A stretch of DNA of 64,000 nucleotides from Prosthecobacter sp. (GCF_034366625.1 NZ_JAXMIH010000014.1:1-64000); one strand, 5' to 3'; positions 1 to 5,716 are shown, numbered from the stretch's first letter. Notes: generated from the sequence alone by a model not told the origin. Translations and numbers: made by a program.

Positions 1-15
1 TTACACTTCGGGAGC
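1..15 (-). tRNA. Start of a further array tRNA, cut by window edge
   Basis: Read on the minus strand, the bases after the 9-nt spacer that follows the 140-nt element are GCTCCCG-AA-GTGT-AA. This has the layout of an acceptor strand, two linker bases, a GTGT D-stem and an AA-starting D-loop, exactly as in the array tRNA-Arg. Only the first 15 nt lie in the window, so the anticodon is unknown. It shows that the array continues past the left edge. Confidence 0.4.
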
Positions 16-24
16 TTGAAAAAA

Positions 25-164
25 TGGTGCGGCATGTCGGAGCTGCCCCGACGTGTCGAGTTTGGTTATGCCTGCGCGATAGCGCAAAGTCACGGGGTGC
101 GGAGCAGTGACTGCATCGGCGCAGGAGCGCCAACACTCGCATGTTTCTGTTACATCAATGCCGC
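25..164 (-). tRNA. 140-nt tRNA-like RNA with a long rod in place of the anticodon loop
   Basis: On the minus strand the ends form a full cloverleaf frame: acceptor GCGGCAT/ATGCCGC (7 of 7 pairs), A73, encoded CCA; D-stem ATGT/ACAT with loop AACAGAA; T-stem GTCGG/CCGAC with loop GGCAGCT; anticodon-type stem CGAGT/ACTCG. Instead of a 7-nt anticodon loop there are 73 nt, which continue as a paired rod: TTGG/CCAA, CCTGCGC/GCGCAGG, AGTCAC/GTGACT. It could be an intron-bearing tRNA, where removal of about 66 nt might leave loop GTTGGAA with anticodon TGG (Pro). It could equally be a tRNA-like RNA with no anticodon. A canonical class II tRNA does not fit because the extra arm is not in the variable position. 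Its T-loop has the array-wide N-G-C-R signature. Confidence 0.55.
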
Positions 165-173
165 AATGAAAAA

Positions 174-248
174 TGGTCGCTGGAGTTGGTAGCGCGCCAA
201 CCTCTGCGGATTTTCAACCCGCCGCTCATCTGTCTGAGCCATCCAGCG
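174..248 (-). tRNA. tRNA-Phe (GAA), noncanonical T-loop
   Basis: Minus-strand fold: acceptor CGCTGGA/TCCAGCG (7/7), D-stem GCTC/GAGC with loop AGACAGAT, anticodon stem GCGGG/TCCGC with loop TTGAAAA (anticodon GAA), T-stem GTTGG/CCAAC with loop CGCGCTA, A73 and encoded CCA. The D-loop has no GG and the T-loop lacks TTC. Length is 75 nt. It lies 9 nt upstream of the 140-nt element and 7 nt downstream of tRNA-Ile. Confidence 0.78.
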
Positions 249-255
249 TTTAAAG

Positions 256-329
256 TGGTCCCTCGGCGTGGTGACGCTCCACGGTCTTTCGGTTATCAAC
301 CGAATGCTCTGCTGTTGAGCTACGGAGGG
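256..329 (-). tRNA. tRNA-Ile (GAT), noncanonical T-loop
   Basis: Minus-strand fold: acceptor CCCTCCG/CCGAGGG (6 of 7, one C-C mismatch), linker TA, D-stem GCTC/GAGC with loop AACAGCA, anticodon stem TTCGG/CCGAA with loop TTGATAA (anticodon GAT), T-stem CGTGG/CCACG with loop AGCGTCA, A73, encoded CCA. Stems are otherwise perfect, so drift is confined to the D- and T-loop contact bases. Confidence 0.78.
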
Positions 330-448
330 GAAATCGCTTCGCGGTCAAGCTGGTCAAGGAATGGTCAAAGGTTCAAGAAGGTGGCCTGCACATGACTTGA
401 CCCTCTTGACGAGTCTTGACCCGCCTTGACAGCGCGAAGCGGTAAAAC
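330..448. repeat. Mirrored GGTCAAG repeat block inside the tRNA array
   Basis: This 119-nt gap between tRNA-Ile and tRNA-Ser holds four GGTCAAG-type heptamers on the plus strand (343, 352, 363, 370; the last two with one change each) facing four CTTGAC copies (396, 405, 415, 425). The two halves are inverted around position about 386. Copies are 9-11 bp apart. No tRNA or ORF fits here. The same heptamer occurs three times between pheS and pheT. It could be a protein-binding array, a cruciform-former or a dispersed repeat family. Confidence 0.5.
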
Positions 449-537
449 TGGCGGAGCACCAGAGAATCGCACTCTGGACGCCTTGGCGGGCGCAGCGGTT
501 TTCGGGACCGTTTCCTCGTCTATGCCGGACGTGCTCC
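449..537 (-). tRNA. tRNA-Ser (CGA), long variable arm, noncanonical T-loop
   Basis: Minus-strand fold: acceptor GGAGCAC/GTGCTCC (7/7), G73, encoded CCA; anticodon arm CGGT/ACCG with loop CCCGAAA (anticodon CGA); long variable hairpin GCGCC/GGCGT; T-stem CAGAG/CTCTG with loop TGCGATT. The D-arm is short, with only two clear pairs. The class II variable arm and G73 fit serine identity, which supports a real serine tRNA rather than a decayed copy. Length is 89 nt. Confidence 0.75.
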
Positions 538-565
538 GTTGAAGTCGAACTCAGAACTGATTATT

Positions 566-632
566 ACAGGAGATAACAAAGTGAACGAAGAACTGAGCGC
601 TTGGCATCTTCGTTGTCTCCGTTATCTCCTGT
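566..632. repeat. Nested inverted repeat in the gap between tRNA-Ser and tRNA-Arg
   Basis: ACAGGAGATAAC at 566-577 is the exact inverse of 621-632. Inside it AACGAAG (584-590) pairs with CTTCGTT (608-614). The whole forms a rod of about 67 nt. It occupies the 114-nt gap between two tRNA genes and resembles the dispersed small inverted-repeat elements elsewhere in the window. No protein gene is credible here. Confidence 0.6.
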
Positions 633-651
633 TCCCAATATGGATCTTGAG

Positions 652-726
652 TGCCCGCACCAGGATTTGCACCTGGAACCACGGCCGTTAGAAGCGGCGT
701 ATGCAATGCTGTTACACCTTGCGGGC
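652..726 (-). tRNA. tRNA-Arg (TCT), noncanonical T-loop
   Basis: Minus-strand fold: acceptor GCCCGCA/TGCGGGC (7/7), A73, D-stem GTGT/ATAC with loop AACAGCATTGC, anticodon stem GCCG/CGGC with loop CTTCTAA (anticodon TCT), T-stem CCAGG/CCTGG with loop TGCAAAT. Unlike its neighbours no CCA is encoded after A73 (the genome has CTC), so CCA would have to be added after transcription. Confidence 0.75.
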
Positions 727-734
727 GTTGAAAT

Positions 735-807
735 TGGCTCCCCCACATCGACTCGCACGATGACAATCGGCGTAACAGGCCGACAGGCTACTTTACCTCA
801 CAGGGGA
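735..807 (-). tRNA. tRNA-Asn (GTT), noncanonical T-loop
   Basis: Minus-strand fold: acceptor TCCCCTG/TGGGGGA (7/7 with two wobbles), D-stem AGGT/GCCT with loop AAAGTA, anticodon stem TCGGC/GCCGA with loop CTGTTAC (anticodon GTT), T-stem CATCG/CGATG with loop TGCGAGT, G73, encoded CCA. G73 is the normal bacterial Asn discriminator. Every stem pairs, yet the D-loop has no GG and the T-loop no TTC. Confidence 0.78.
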
Positions 808-815
808 TTTTGAAA

Positions 816-889
816 TGGTGGACTCGGACGGTAACGCTCCGTCTCTCGCTGGGTGCAAACCAACCGTGCGCCTTCTACACTACGAGCCC
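816..889 (-). tRNA. tRNA-Ala (TGC) with G3:U70, noncanonical T-loop
   Basis: Minus-strand fold: acceptor GGGCTCG/CGAGTCC, where the third pair is the G3:U70 wobble, the classic determinant read by alanyl-tRNA synthetase. Anticodon stem GTTGG/CCAGC with loop TTTGCAC (anticodon TGC), T-stem GACGG/CCGTC with loop AGCGTTA, A73, encoded CCA. Keeping G3:U70 argues that this RNA is still charged with alanine. Confidence 0.8.
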
Positions 890-897
890 TTGAAAAC

Positions 898-974
898 TGG
901 CGGTCCATGCGGGCTACGCTCCCGCGACCTTCCGCTCGACAGGCGGGTGCTCTTGCTGGCTGAGCTAACGGACC
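898..974 (-). tRNA. tRNA-Asp (GTC), noncanonical T-loop
   Basis: Minus-strand fold: acceptor GGTCCGT/ATGGACC (7/7 with one wobble), linker TA, D-stem GCTC/GAGC with loop AGCCAGCAA, anticodon stem CCGC/GCGG with loop CTGTCGA (anticodon GTC), T-stem GCGGG/CCCGC with loop AGCGTAG, G73, encoded CCA. G73 matches bacterial Asp. It is separated by 8 nt from both neighbours. Confidence 0.8.
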
Positions 975-982
975 ATTGGAAA

Positions 983-1055
983 TGGATGCAGGGGTTGGGG
1001 TTGCACCAACCAAGACGGGCTTATGAGACCTGTCAGAGCACTGGCTCTCCCTGCC
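983..1055 (-). tRNA. tRNA with CAT anticodon (Met or Ile2), reduced D-loop
   Basis: Minus-strand fold: acceptor GGCAGGG/CCCTGCA (6 pairs, first pair G-A), T73, encoded CCA; D-stem GAGC/GCTC with a 4-nt loop CAGT; anticodon loop CTCATAA on stem CAGGT/GCCCG (one mismatch); T-stem GTTGG/CCAAC with loop TGCAACC. The anticodon CAT allows Met, initiator or lysidine-modified Ile; the sequence alone does not decide. The mismatched first pair recalls initiators but is G-A, not C-A. Confidence 0.7.
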
Positions 1056-1065
1056 TTGAATGAAA

Positions 1066-1103
1066 ACTGATGGGAGGCGGGTGAAGGCACCCGCACTCCG
1101 GTG
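1066..1103 (-). pseudogene. 3' tRNA remnant in the array
   Basis: Between tRNA-Tyr and tRNA-Met the minus strand reads a strong hairpin GCGGGTG-CCTT-CACCCGC, then CTCCCATCA and the spacer GTTTTC. The same spacer follows CCA in the Asp member. The piece has the layout of a T-arm plus 3' acceptor strand with TCA in place of CCA, and no matching 5' half is present. A deleted tRNA is the simplest reading; a simple hairpin is the alternative. Confidence 0.35.
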
Positions 1104-1108
1104 AAAAA

Positions 1109-1196
1109 TGGTGCGGCGTCACGGTAATGCTCCGTGCGGGCTCTAATGAGCACTGGGATTACAGGCCAGGGCGCCTCTTTAGCGATCTACCGCCGC
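1109..1196 (-). tRNA. tRNA-Tyr (GTA), long variable arm, noncanonical T-loop
   Basis: Minus-strand fold: acceptor GCGGCGG/ACGCCGC (6 of 7), A73, encoded CCA; anticodon arm CTGG/CCAG with loop CTGTAAT (anticodon GTA); variable hairpin GCTC-ATTA-GAGC; T-stem CACGG/CCGTG with loop AGCATTA. The long variable arm is what bacterial tRNA-Tyr has, so class II structure and anticodon agree. Length is 88 nt. Confidence 0.78.
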
Positions 1197-1209
1197 GTTG
1201 TATATGAAA

Positions 1210-1284
1210 TGGCACGGCGGGTGGGTAACGCTCCCACATTCCCAGGGTTTGGAGTCCTGCGCATTGCTTGTCTGCCACCGCCGT
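1210..1284 (-). tRNA. tRNA-Trp (CCA), noncanonical T-loop
   Basis: Minus-strand fold: acceptor ACGGCGG/CCGCCGT (7/7), G73, encoded CCA; D-arm GCA/TGC around ACAAGCA; anticodon stem CAGG/CCTG with loop CTCCAAA (anticodon CCA); T-stem GTGGG/CCCAC with loop AGCGTTA. The anticodon loop is what normal bacterial tRNA-Trp carries, and G73 fits. This is the first clear tRNA of the array in the direction of transcription. Confidence 0.8.
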
Positions 1285-1298
1285 ATGAAACTCGTTCA

Positions 1299-1391
1299 GC
1301 CATGAAAGGACACAGAGGCGGCAAACAAACCCTCAACCACCTCCCGAGTGGTCGCATCAACACCGGCACGCGCTCTGTGTCCTTTCATGGC
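1299..1391. repeat. 19-bp inverted repeat enclosing a cloverleaf-like core
   Basis: Positions 1299-1317 and 1373-1391 are perfect inverse copies (19 bp). On the minus strand the enclosed 55 nt contain a possible D-arm (GCGT/ATGC) and a perfect anticodon-type arm ACCAC-TCGGGAG-GTGGT, which would read GGG (Pro), but no convincing T-arm. The stem overlaps the acceptor position and is far too long for a tRNA. It may be a small mobile inverted-repeat element or a tRNA-derived RNA. Confidence 0.5.
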
Positions 1392-1413
1392 AGATCGTGT
1401 GACGATCTGCCAT
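1387..1413. repeat. 12-bp perfect hairpin
   Basis: ATGGCAGATCGT at 1387-1398 is the exact inverse of 1402-1413 around the 3-nt loop GTG. It abuts the 19-bp inverted repeat. No T-run follows on the minus strand, so it is not a simple terminator for that direction. Confidence 0.6.
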
Positions 1414-1422
1414 AAAAGAACG

Positions 1423-1489
1423 AACACCGCTGCCACGCGCGGGATGGAGTGGTGGTCACTCCATCGCTGGCGTCGCACCCGCAGGTGTT
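1423..1489 (-). ncRNA. Structured hairpin region upstream of the tRNA array
   Basis: On the minus strand AACACC (1489-1484) pairs with GGTGTT (1428-1423). It encloses an 8-bp perfect hairpin, GATGGAGT/ACTCCATC with a 7-nt loop (1443-1465). The RNA would continue into CGTTCTTTTAT, a weak T-rich end. This could be a leader or terminator structure ahead of the array, or an independent small RNA. No coding frame here looks real. Confidence 0.3.
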
Positions 1490-1589
1490 TCACGGCGGAT
1501 GTTTCGGTGTTTATGGCACACCTCCCAGGGAAGCCGTTTCGTGATGTAAAGTTCGGGACAAAAGGCCCCCGTCTCCTCGCCTAGGCATA

Positions 1590-1744
1590 GGAGTATTCTG
1601 TATTCGATGGCTGCCATTCTTGACATCTGGGTGGAGGGTGCGAGCCTGCATTCAGGTTCTGCTTCGGTCATTCATTCGACTCCACCAGGAGTCAGCCAAG
1701 CCGGCCTTGCCCCGGTGTCCGTTAGCGCGGATGCCGGGGTTTTT
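1590..1744 (+). ncRNA. Possible small RNA ending at a terminator
   Basis: No credible protein is encoded between the tRNA array and the first gene, but on the plus strand this stretch shows paired elements: GGTGGAG (1630-1636) with CTCCACC (1680-1686), hairpin CCTG-CATT-CAGG (1645-1656), and GACTCC-ACCA-GGAGTC. A strong rho-independent terminator follows. The order resembles a compact structured RNA. The TTCGACTCCACCA string recalls a tmRNA 3' end, but the T-stem does not form. No promoter was identified. Confidence 0.25.
1709..1744 (+). terminator. Rho-independent terminator
   Basis: CCCCGG (1710-1715) with inner TCCG pairs with CGGA and CCGGGG (1734-1739). Five T residues follow directly (1740-1744). 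The orientation is plus strand, but no recognised plus-strand gene lies just upstream, which is why a small RNA is suspected. Confidence 0.7.
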
Positions 1745-1833
1745 CATGCTGTGAGGGGTTCAACCGGGACGGTTGAGCGTGGATTCATCTGGTTCGTGGA
1801 TCAGTGGGTTGAGTTTGCGATGCTGGAAAACGA

Positions 1834-1869
1834 AAAGCCCTGCTGCCTTGGAGTGGCGAGCAGGGCTTT
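1834..1869. terminator. Bidirectional-type terminator hairpin
   Basis: AAAGCCCTGCT at 1834-1844 is the perfect inverse of 1859-1869 with a 14-nt loop. A-rich sequence precedes and TTTCC follows, so T-rich tails exist on both strands. From here to 2182 (about 310 nt) I see only a short hairpin, ACGCTC-CAA-GAGCGT near 2014, and no gene. Confidence 0.55.
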
Positions 1870-2182
1870 CCGTGGAAAACTGGCCTTTTCGGGGCCTATG
1901 GGGACGTAAGACCGTCCTGCTCGCTGATTTGTCGCATGGGGAGACTCCAATTCTTTCTTGGATGTGCCGGGACCATACGATAGCCAAAACCGCCACACAG
2001 AATCTCTCCCTGACGCTCCAAGAGCGTTTGGGATGAGTTAAGTTGTGTCCGGTTGGTTTTCATGACGAGTTGTGAAGGTAACGAATGATGACACGGCTTT
2101 CTTGGGCCGTCAACATGAGTTTCAAATTTTTTCTTAGCCAGCCTATTTTTAGCGGTTCATTATCACCTATAACAAATCATGG

Positions 2183-3124
2183 CTACGGAAACGCCTTCTC
2201 CAACACCTCCACATTGGCCTTCATGACGGTCATGAAGTCGCCGCTGTCCGGCACGTTGCCGCAGGGATCGAAGACCACGCTTTGGAGACCGAGGGCGGCG
2301 AGTTTTTGAACGTTGTCTTTGGAGGGCTCGCCCTCCCAGATCATCCAACGGGCACGATGAGTGGCGAGGATCGCGTTGAGATCGCTCATGTACTTGTCAT
2401 CCAGCACGGTATCGGGCTCCCAGAGGACAGATTTCAAGTTCAGGCCGTAACGACGGACGAGGTAGTGATAGACCGGATGCGAGGCGACGAGCGGATGCTG
2501 CACCAAACGACGGCTGAGTGTGCTGAGACGCTCGTCCAAGGCCTCCAACTCGTCTTTGAGCGCCTCGGTGTTCTTTTCCATCGTGTCCTTGGCGGCGGGC
2601 ACGAGCTTGATCAAGGCGGTGCAAACGGCCTGGGCCTGCAAGGCGGCCTGCTTGAAATCGATCCAGGTGGTGAAGGCGGTGCCGCTGTGGCTGTGCTCGC
2701 CGCCTGGGCCATGGCTATGAGTCGTGGCGTCGGTGATCTGGATGAAGTTATTGGCAAAAGCGCTGGAGGTATCGACCACTTTCGACTCCGGCAGCGTGAT
2801 CTTGTCCGCCCACTTCGAGTAAGTGGCACCGTTCATGAGGATGAGGTCGGCGTTTTGAAACGCGGCAATCGCAGCCTCGTTCGGCTGCCAGAAAGCGGGA
2901 TCTTCATCTTTAGGAGCAAGGAATCGCACCTCGACGACATCGCCAGCAATGCGCTGTGCGAAGTACTGCAGCGGGTAATTGGCGACAAGCACCTGCGGCT
3001 TGCCTGATTTTGCGGATGACGCTTCATTGTTCCCAGCCGGTGCGGCCGCATCCGGCGCGTTGGAGGCGGGCTTGCAGGCGCTGATCAAGATGACGAGGCA
3101 CGAAAGGAAAAGACGGTGTTTCAT
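2183..3124 (-). CDS. Zinc/manganese-type ABC transporter substrate-binding lipoprotein
   Basis: A 313-aa exported protein of the cluster A-I (TroA/ZnuA-like) metal-binding family. The chosen ATG gives the signal peptide MKHRLFLSCLVILISAC with a lipobox ending in Cys17; the longer frame start lacks this. A His-rich stretch (THSHGPGGEHSHSG, about residues 136-148) is typical of zinc binders in this family. The loop where a first His ligand is usual (DPH) reads DPAFWQP here, so a ligand may be missing. No ATPase or permease gene is next to it: the tRNA array lies downstream and mutY upstream, so it is an orphan. Metal specificity is inferred only. Confidence 0.8.
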   Translation of the reverse strand: MKHRLFLSCLVILISACKPASNAPDAAAPAGNNEASSAKSGKPQVLVANYPLQYFAQRIAGDVVEVRFLAPKDEDPAFWQPNEAAIAAFQNADLILMNGATYSKWADKITLPESKVVDTSSAFANNFIQITDATTHSHGPGGEHSHSGTAFTTWIDFKQAALQAQAVCTALIKLVPAAKDTMEKNTEALKDELEALDERLSTLSRRLVQHPLVASHPVYHYLVRRYGLNLKSVLWEPDTVLDDKYMSDLNAILATHRARWMIWEGEPSKDNVQKLAALGLQSVVFDPCGNVPDSGDFMTVMKANVEVLEKAFP

Positions 3125-3181
3125 GAGGGGTGGTGCATTGCAGTCTGGATCAGACATGATGTAAATGGCAAAATGCGAGTT

Positions 3182-4219
3182 TCACGCATCAAGCCGGAAC
3201 TCGCCGCGCTGGAGAAGTTCGCGCAACGCCCGACGATACGGCGCTGGCATGGGCGTGGATTCCAATTCGGCAAACGAAATGATGCGGTGCGTGTCGGGCC
3301 ATCTCATTTCCTGCGCCTGCGGCTCATGCACCCACAGCGTGACCTTGTAGCGCGTGATGCCGTAATGCGTGCGCAGCAGTAGGGGCGGCGGCTTGTCGGC
3401 ATGCATGGGATGAAGCGCAGGCAGCTTCCAAAGGCCGGTGCGGCGCTTCCCCGTCTCAAGCTCCAGCAGAACGCCCGCGCTGGTGCGCAAGAAGACGACA
3501 CGCTCGGTGACTGCGGTGATTTCCGGCCGTGCATTTTTGACGGGCAGCAACTCAGGACTCGTCGCACGGCAATGACGGTGCACCGGACAGAGATCGCACG
3601 TGGGTTTTGTCGGCGCGCAGTGTGTCTGGCCGAGTTCCATGAGCGCCGAGTTCAGTGCACGCGGATCGTCGGTGGTTTTCACGAACGACTTCGCCCGTTC
3701 CCAAAGCAGCTTCGTGCCCGCAGTGGAATCGACCGGTGTGGCATCATTGTAAACACGAGACAGAACCCGCGCGATGTTGCCATCGACGATCGGCTCCGCG
3801 AGGCCGAAGGCAAAACTCGCCACTGCTCCCGCTGTATAAGGGCCGATGCCTGGCAGGGCGAGAATAGTAGCGGGATCGCGCGGAAAAACACCGCCGTGGT
3901 TTTCGATCACCTCCTTGGCCAGCCGCTGCAGATTCCGCGCACGTCGATAGTACCCCAGTCCCTCCCAGACTTTAAGCACCTCGTCTTCCCGAGCCTCCGC
4001 AAGCGTCGAAAAATCCGGAAACCGTTCCAGCCAGCGCGCGTAATAGCCACGGTCCAGCACTGTGGATATTTGCGTCTGCTGCAGCATGACCTCGGAGATG
4101 AGAATCGCATACGGGTCACGCGTTCGACGCCATGGGTAATCACGCGCCTGCTCCCGAAACCAGGCAACAAGCGCCGTGGCAACGGCGGTGGGATCAGGCG
4201 TGACGGCGGGGGAGGACAT
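3182..4219 (-). CDS. mutY: A/G-specific adenine DNA glycosylase MutY
   Basis: A 345-aa base-excision repair enzyme that removes adenine mispaired with 8-oxoguanine. The catalytic Glu lies in SEVMLQQTQ (E43), the helix-hairpin-helix is LPGIGPYTAGAV (about 122-133), and the catalytic Asp is in EPIVDGNIARVLSR (D146). The iron-sulfur cluster ligands are C201, C208, C211 and C217 with the family spacing CX6CX2CX5C. A C-terminal NUDIX-like 8-oxoG recognition domain follows (about 230-345). Length is normal. It lies 57 bp upstream of the metal-binding lipoprotein on the same strand and diverges from the RNase HIII gene. Confidence 0.95.
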   Translation of the reverse strand: MSSPAVTPDPTAVATALVAWFREQARDYPWRRTRDPYAILISEVMLQQTQISTVLDRGYYARWLERFPDFSTLAEAREDEVLKVWEGLGYYRRARNLQRLAKEVIENHGGVFPRDPATILALPGIGPYTAGAVASFAFGLAEPIVDGNIARVLSRVYNDATPVDSTAGTKLLWERAKSFVKTTDDPRALNSALMELGQTHCAPTKPTCDLCPVHRHCRATSPELLPVKNARPEITAVTERVVFLRTSAGVLLELETGKRRTGLWKLPALHPMHADKPPPLLLRTHYGITRYKVTLWVHEPQAQEMRWPDTHRIISFAELESTPMPAPYRRALRELLQRGEFRLDA

Positions 4220-4291
4220 GTGCCCTCACTTTGAACAGGCATCGGCATTTTTCATGAGTCTTTCGCCGTCAGAAACGTTATTGTGGCAGCC

Positions 4292-5233
4292 ATGCCCACC
4301 CTGACCAGCCACACGCAGGCTCTCACCGCAACACAAGCAGAGAAACTGCGCGCGCTTCTGAAGGAACGTGGGTTTGAGTTCATGACCAAGCCCTACTGTC
4401 TCTACGCTGCTTCCAAGCCGAAAGTGAATGTGCTCGTCTATGAAAAAGGGCCCAAAGTGGTCGTACAGGGCAAAGAGACCGAGGACTTCGTCACCAACCT
4501 GCTCGAACCAGAGGTGCTGGGAGAGGCGAAACTCGGCTACGAAGAGGTGCATCACCCGGAGATGTTTCAGTCGCACATCGGCGTCGATGAGAGCGGCAAA
4601 GGCGACTTTTTCGGCCCGCTGGTGATCGCAGGTGTTTTCGTCGATGGCGATGTGGCCCGCCGCTTGCGAGACATCGGAGCCGTGGACAGCAAACGCATCA
4701 GCAGCGACGAGCGCATCGCTAAAATAGCTGCAGATATTCGCGCTATTCCCGGCCTCGCTTGGGAAGTGATCTCCATCCACCCGGAACGCTACAACGAACT
4801 TTATGAGAAATTCGGCAATCTGAACCGCCTGCTGGCCTGGGGGCATGCCAAGGTCATTGAAAATCTGTTGGAACGCGTGCCCGACTGCCCCAGAGCCATT
4901 TCCGACCAGTTCGCGAATCCGAAGATTCTCGAAAGCGCCCTGCAAAAACGCGGACGTACGATCGAACTCGTCCAGCGCACCAAGGCAGAGAGTGATCCCG
5001 CTGTGGCAGCGGCATCTATCCTGGCAAGAGAAGCTTTTGTCGGCTGGTTGAAATCGCAGAGCCGGCATTTCGGAACCGAACTTCCCAAGGGAGTTTCACA
5101 AAGTGTGAAACAAACGGCGGCAAGTTTGGTAAACAAGCATGGCAAAGGTCTCCTGCAGTCCCTGACCAAGGCCCACTTTCGCACCACCACCGAGGTTTCA
5201 TCCGGGTCAGATTCCGATCACTTGAATGAATAA
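4292..5233 (+). CDS. rnhC: Ribonuclease HIII
   Basis: A 313-aa endonuclease that cuts RNA in RNA-DNA hybrids. The active-site signature is GVDESGKGDFFGPLV (catalytic DE pair near residues 99-100), with further acidic residues in AVDSKRIS and SDQF. The N-terminal 80 residues look like the TBP-like substrate-binding domain that separates HIII from HII. ATG at 4292 is chosen; an in-frame GTG at 4283 is possible. The last 20 residues are Ser/Asp-rich and not conserved. The upstream gap to mutY is 63 bp and divergent. Confidence 0.92.
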   Translation: MPTLTSHTQALTATQAEKLRALLKERGFEFMTKPYCLYAASKPKVNVLVYEKGPKVVVQGKETEDFVTNLLEPEVLGEAKLGYEEVHHPEMFQSHIGVDESGKGDFFGPLVIAGVFVDGDVARRLRDIGAVDSKRISSDERIAKIAADIRAIPGLAWEVISIHPERYNELYEKFGNLNRLLAWGHAKVIENLLERVPDCPRAISDQFANPKILESALQKRGRTIELVQRTKAESDPAVAAASILAREAFVGWLKSQSRHFGTELPKGVSQSVKQTAASLVNKHGKGLLQSLTKAHFRTTTEVSSGSDSDHLNE

Positions 5234-5317
5234 GACTGATGCTGACGTAGGTATCCTGTAATATTTCGACGCAGAAATTAGTTGCGCCATACTAAACATC
5301 CCGCTAGTCAAAACGAC

Positions 5318-5638
5318 ATGTCCACCATCACCAAAAAAGAGCTGGTAGCCGAACTTAGCAACGCGACTGGCGTGAAGCATGCTGAAGCTCTTGCCCTTGT
5401 GGAGGCATTTATGGAATTGGTTTCAAAGCATTTAGCTGAAGGTAGCGAGATCACGTTGCGCACTTTCGGCACCTTCGACCTGAGAGTTGCCCGAGGCAAA
5501 ATTGGCCGCAATCCCAAGCAGCCAAATTCTGAGGTTATGATTCCTGACCGCTGTGTGGTTCGATTCAAGCCCAGCAAAGAGCTGAAGTCCAAGGTGGCTG
5601 CGGTTTCGGTGAGCAAGCTCAACGGTAATCACGCTTAA
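5318..5638 (+). CDS. HU/IHF-family DNA-binding protein
   Basis: A 106-aa histone-like protein that bends and compacts DNA as a dimer. The frame begins TITKKELVAELSNATG, followed by a helical dimerisation region, the conserved TLRTFGTFDLRV segment and the DNA-binding arm RNPKQPNSEVMIPDRCVVRFKP in the usual positions. ATG at 5318 gives the family's normal N-terminus. The C-terminus carries about 12 extra residues. Whether it is HU or IHF cannot be decided from sequence alone. Confidence 0.9.
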   Translation: MSTITKKELVAELSNATGVKHAEALALVEAFMELVSKHLAEGSEITLRTFGTFDLRVARGKIGRNPKQPNSEVMIPDRCVVRFKPSKELKSKVAAVSVSKLNGNHA

Positions 5639-5716
5639 CTCGACGCAGACGGCCCTCCGGCAGGATCGCAGGATTTGGCTGCTAAGAATGACGGAGTCAG
5701 GCGTACTGTCTGCTCC

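Noticed and set aside
25..164. Ordinary class II tRNA with long variable arm
   Set aside because: The extra sequence sits inside the anticodon-type stem CGAGT/ACTCG, not between the anticodon and T-arms; no 7-nt anticodon loop can be drawn.
343..430. CRISPR array
   Set aside because: The repeated unit is only 7 bp, spacers are 2-4 bp and the second half is inverted. No cas genes are present.
1621..1700. tmRNA 3' end
   Set aside because: TTCGACTCCACCA looks right, but no T-stem forms around it and no tmRNA 5' half or reading frame was found.
141..1909. Short ORFs across the tRNA array region
   Set aside because: They overlap the tRNA folds on both strands, lack conserved motifs, and conflict with the stem-loop evidence.
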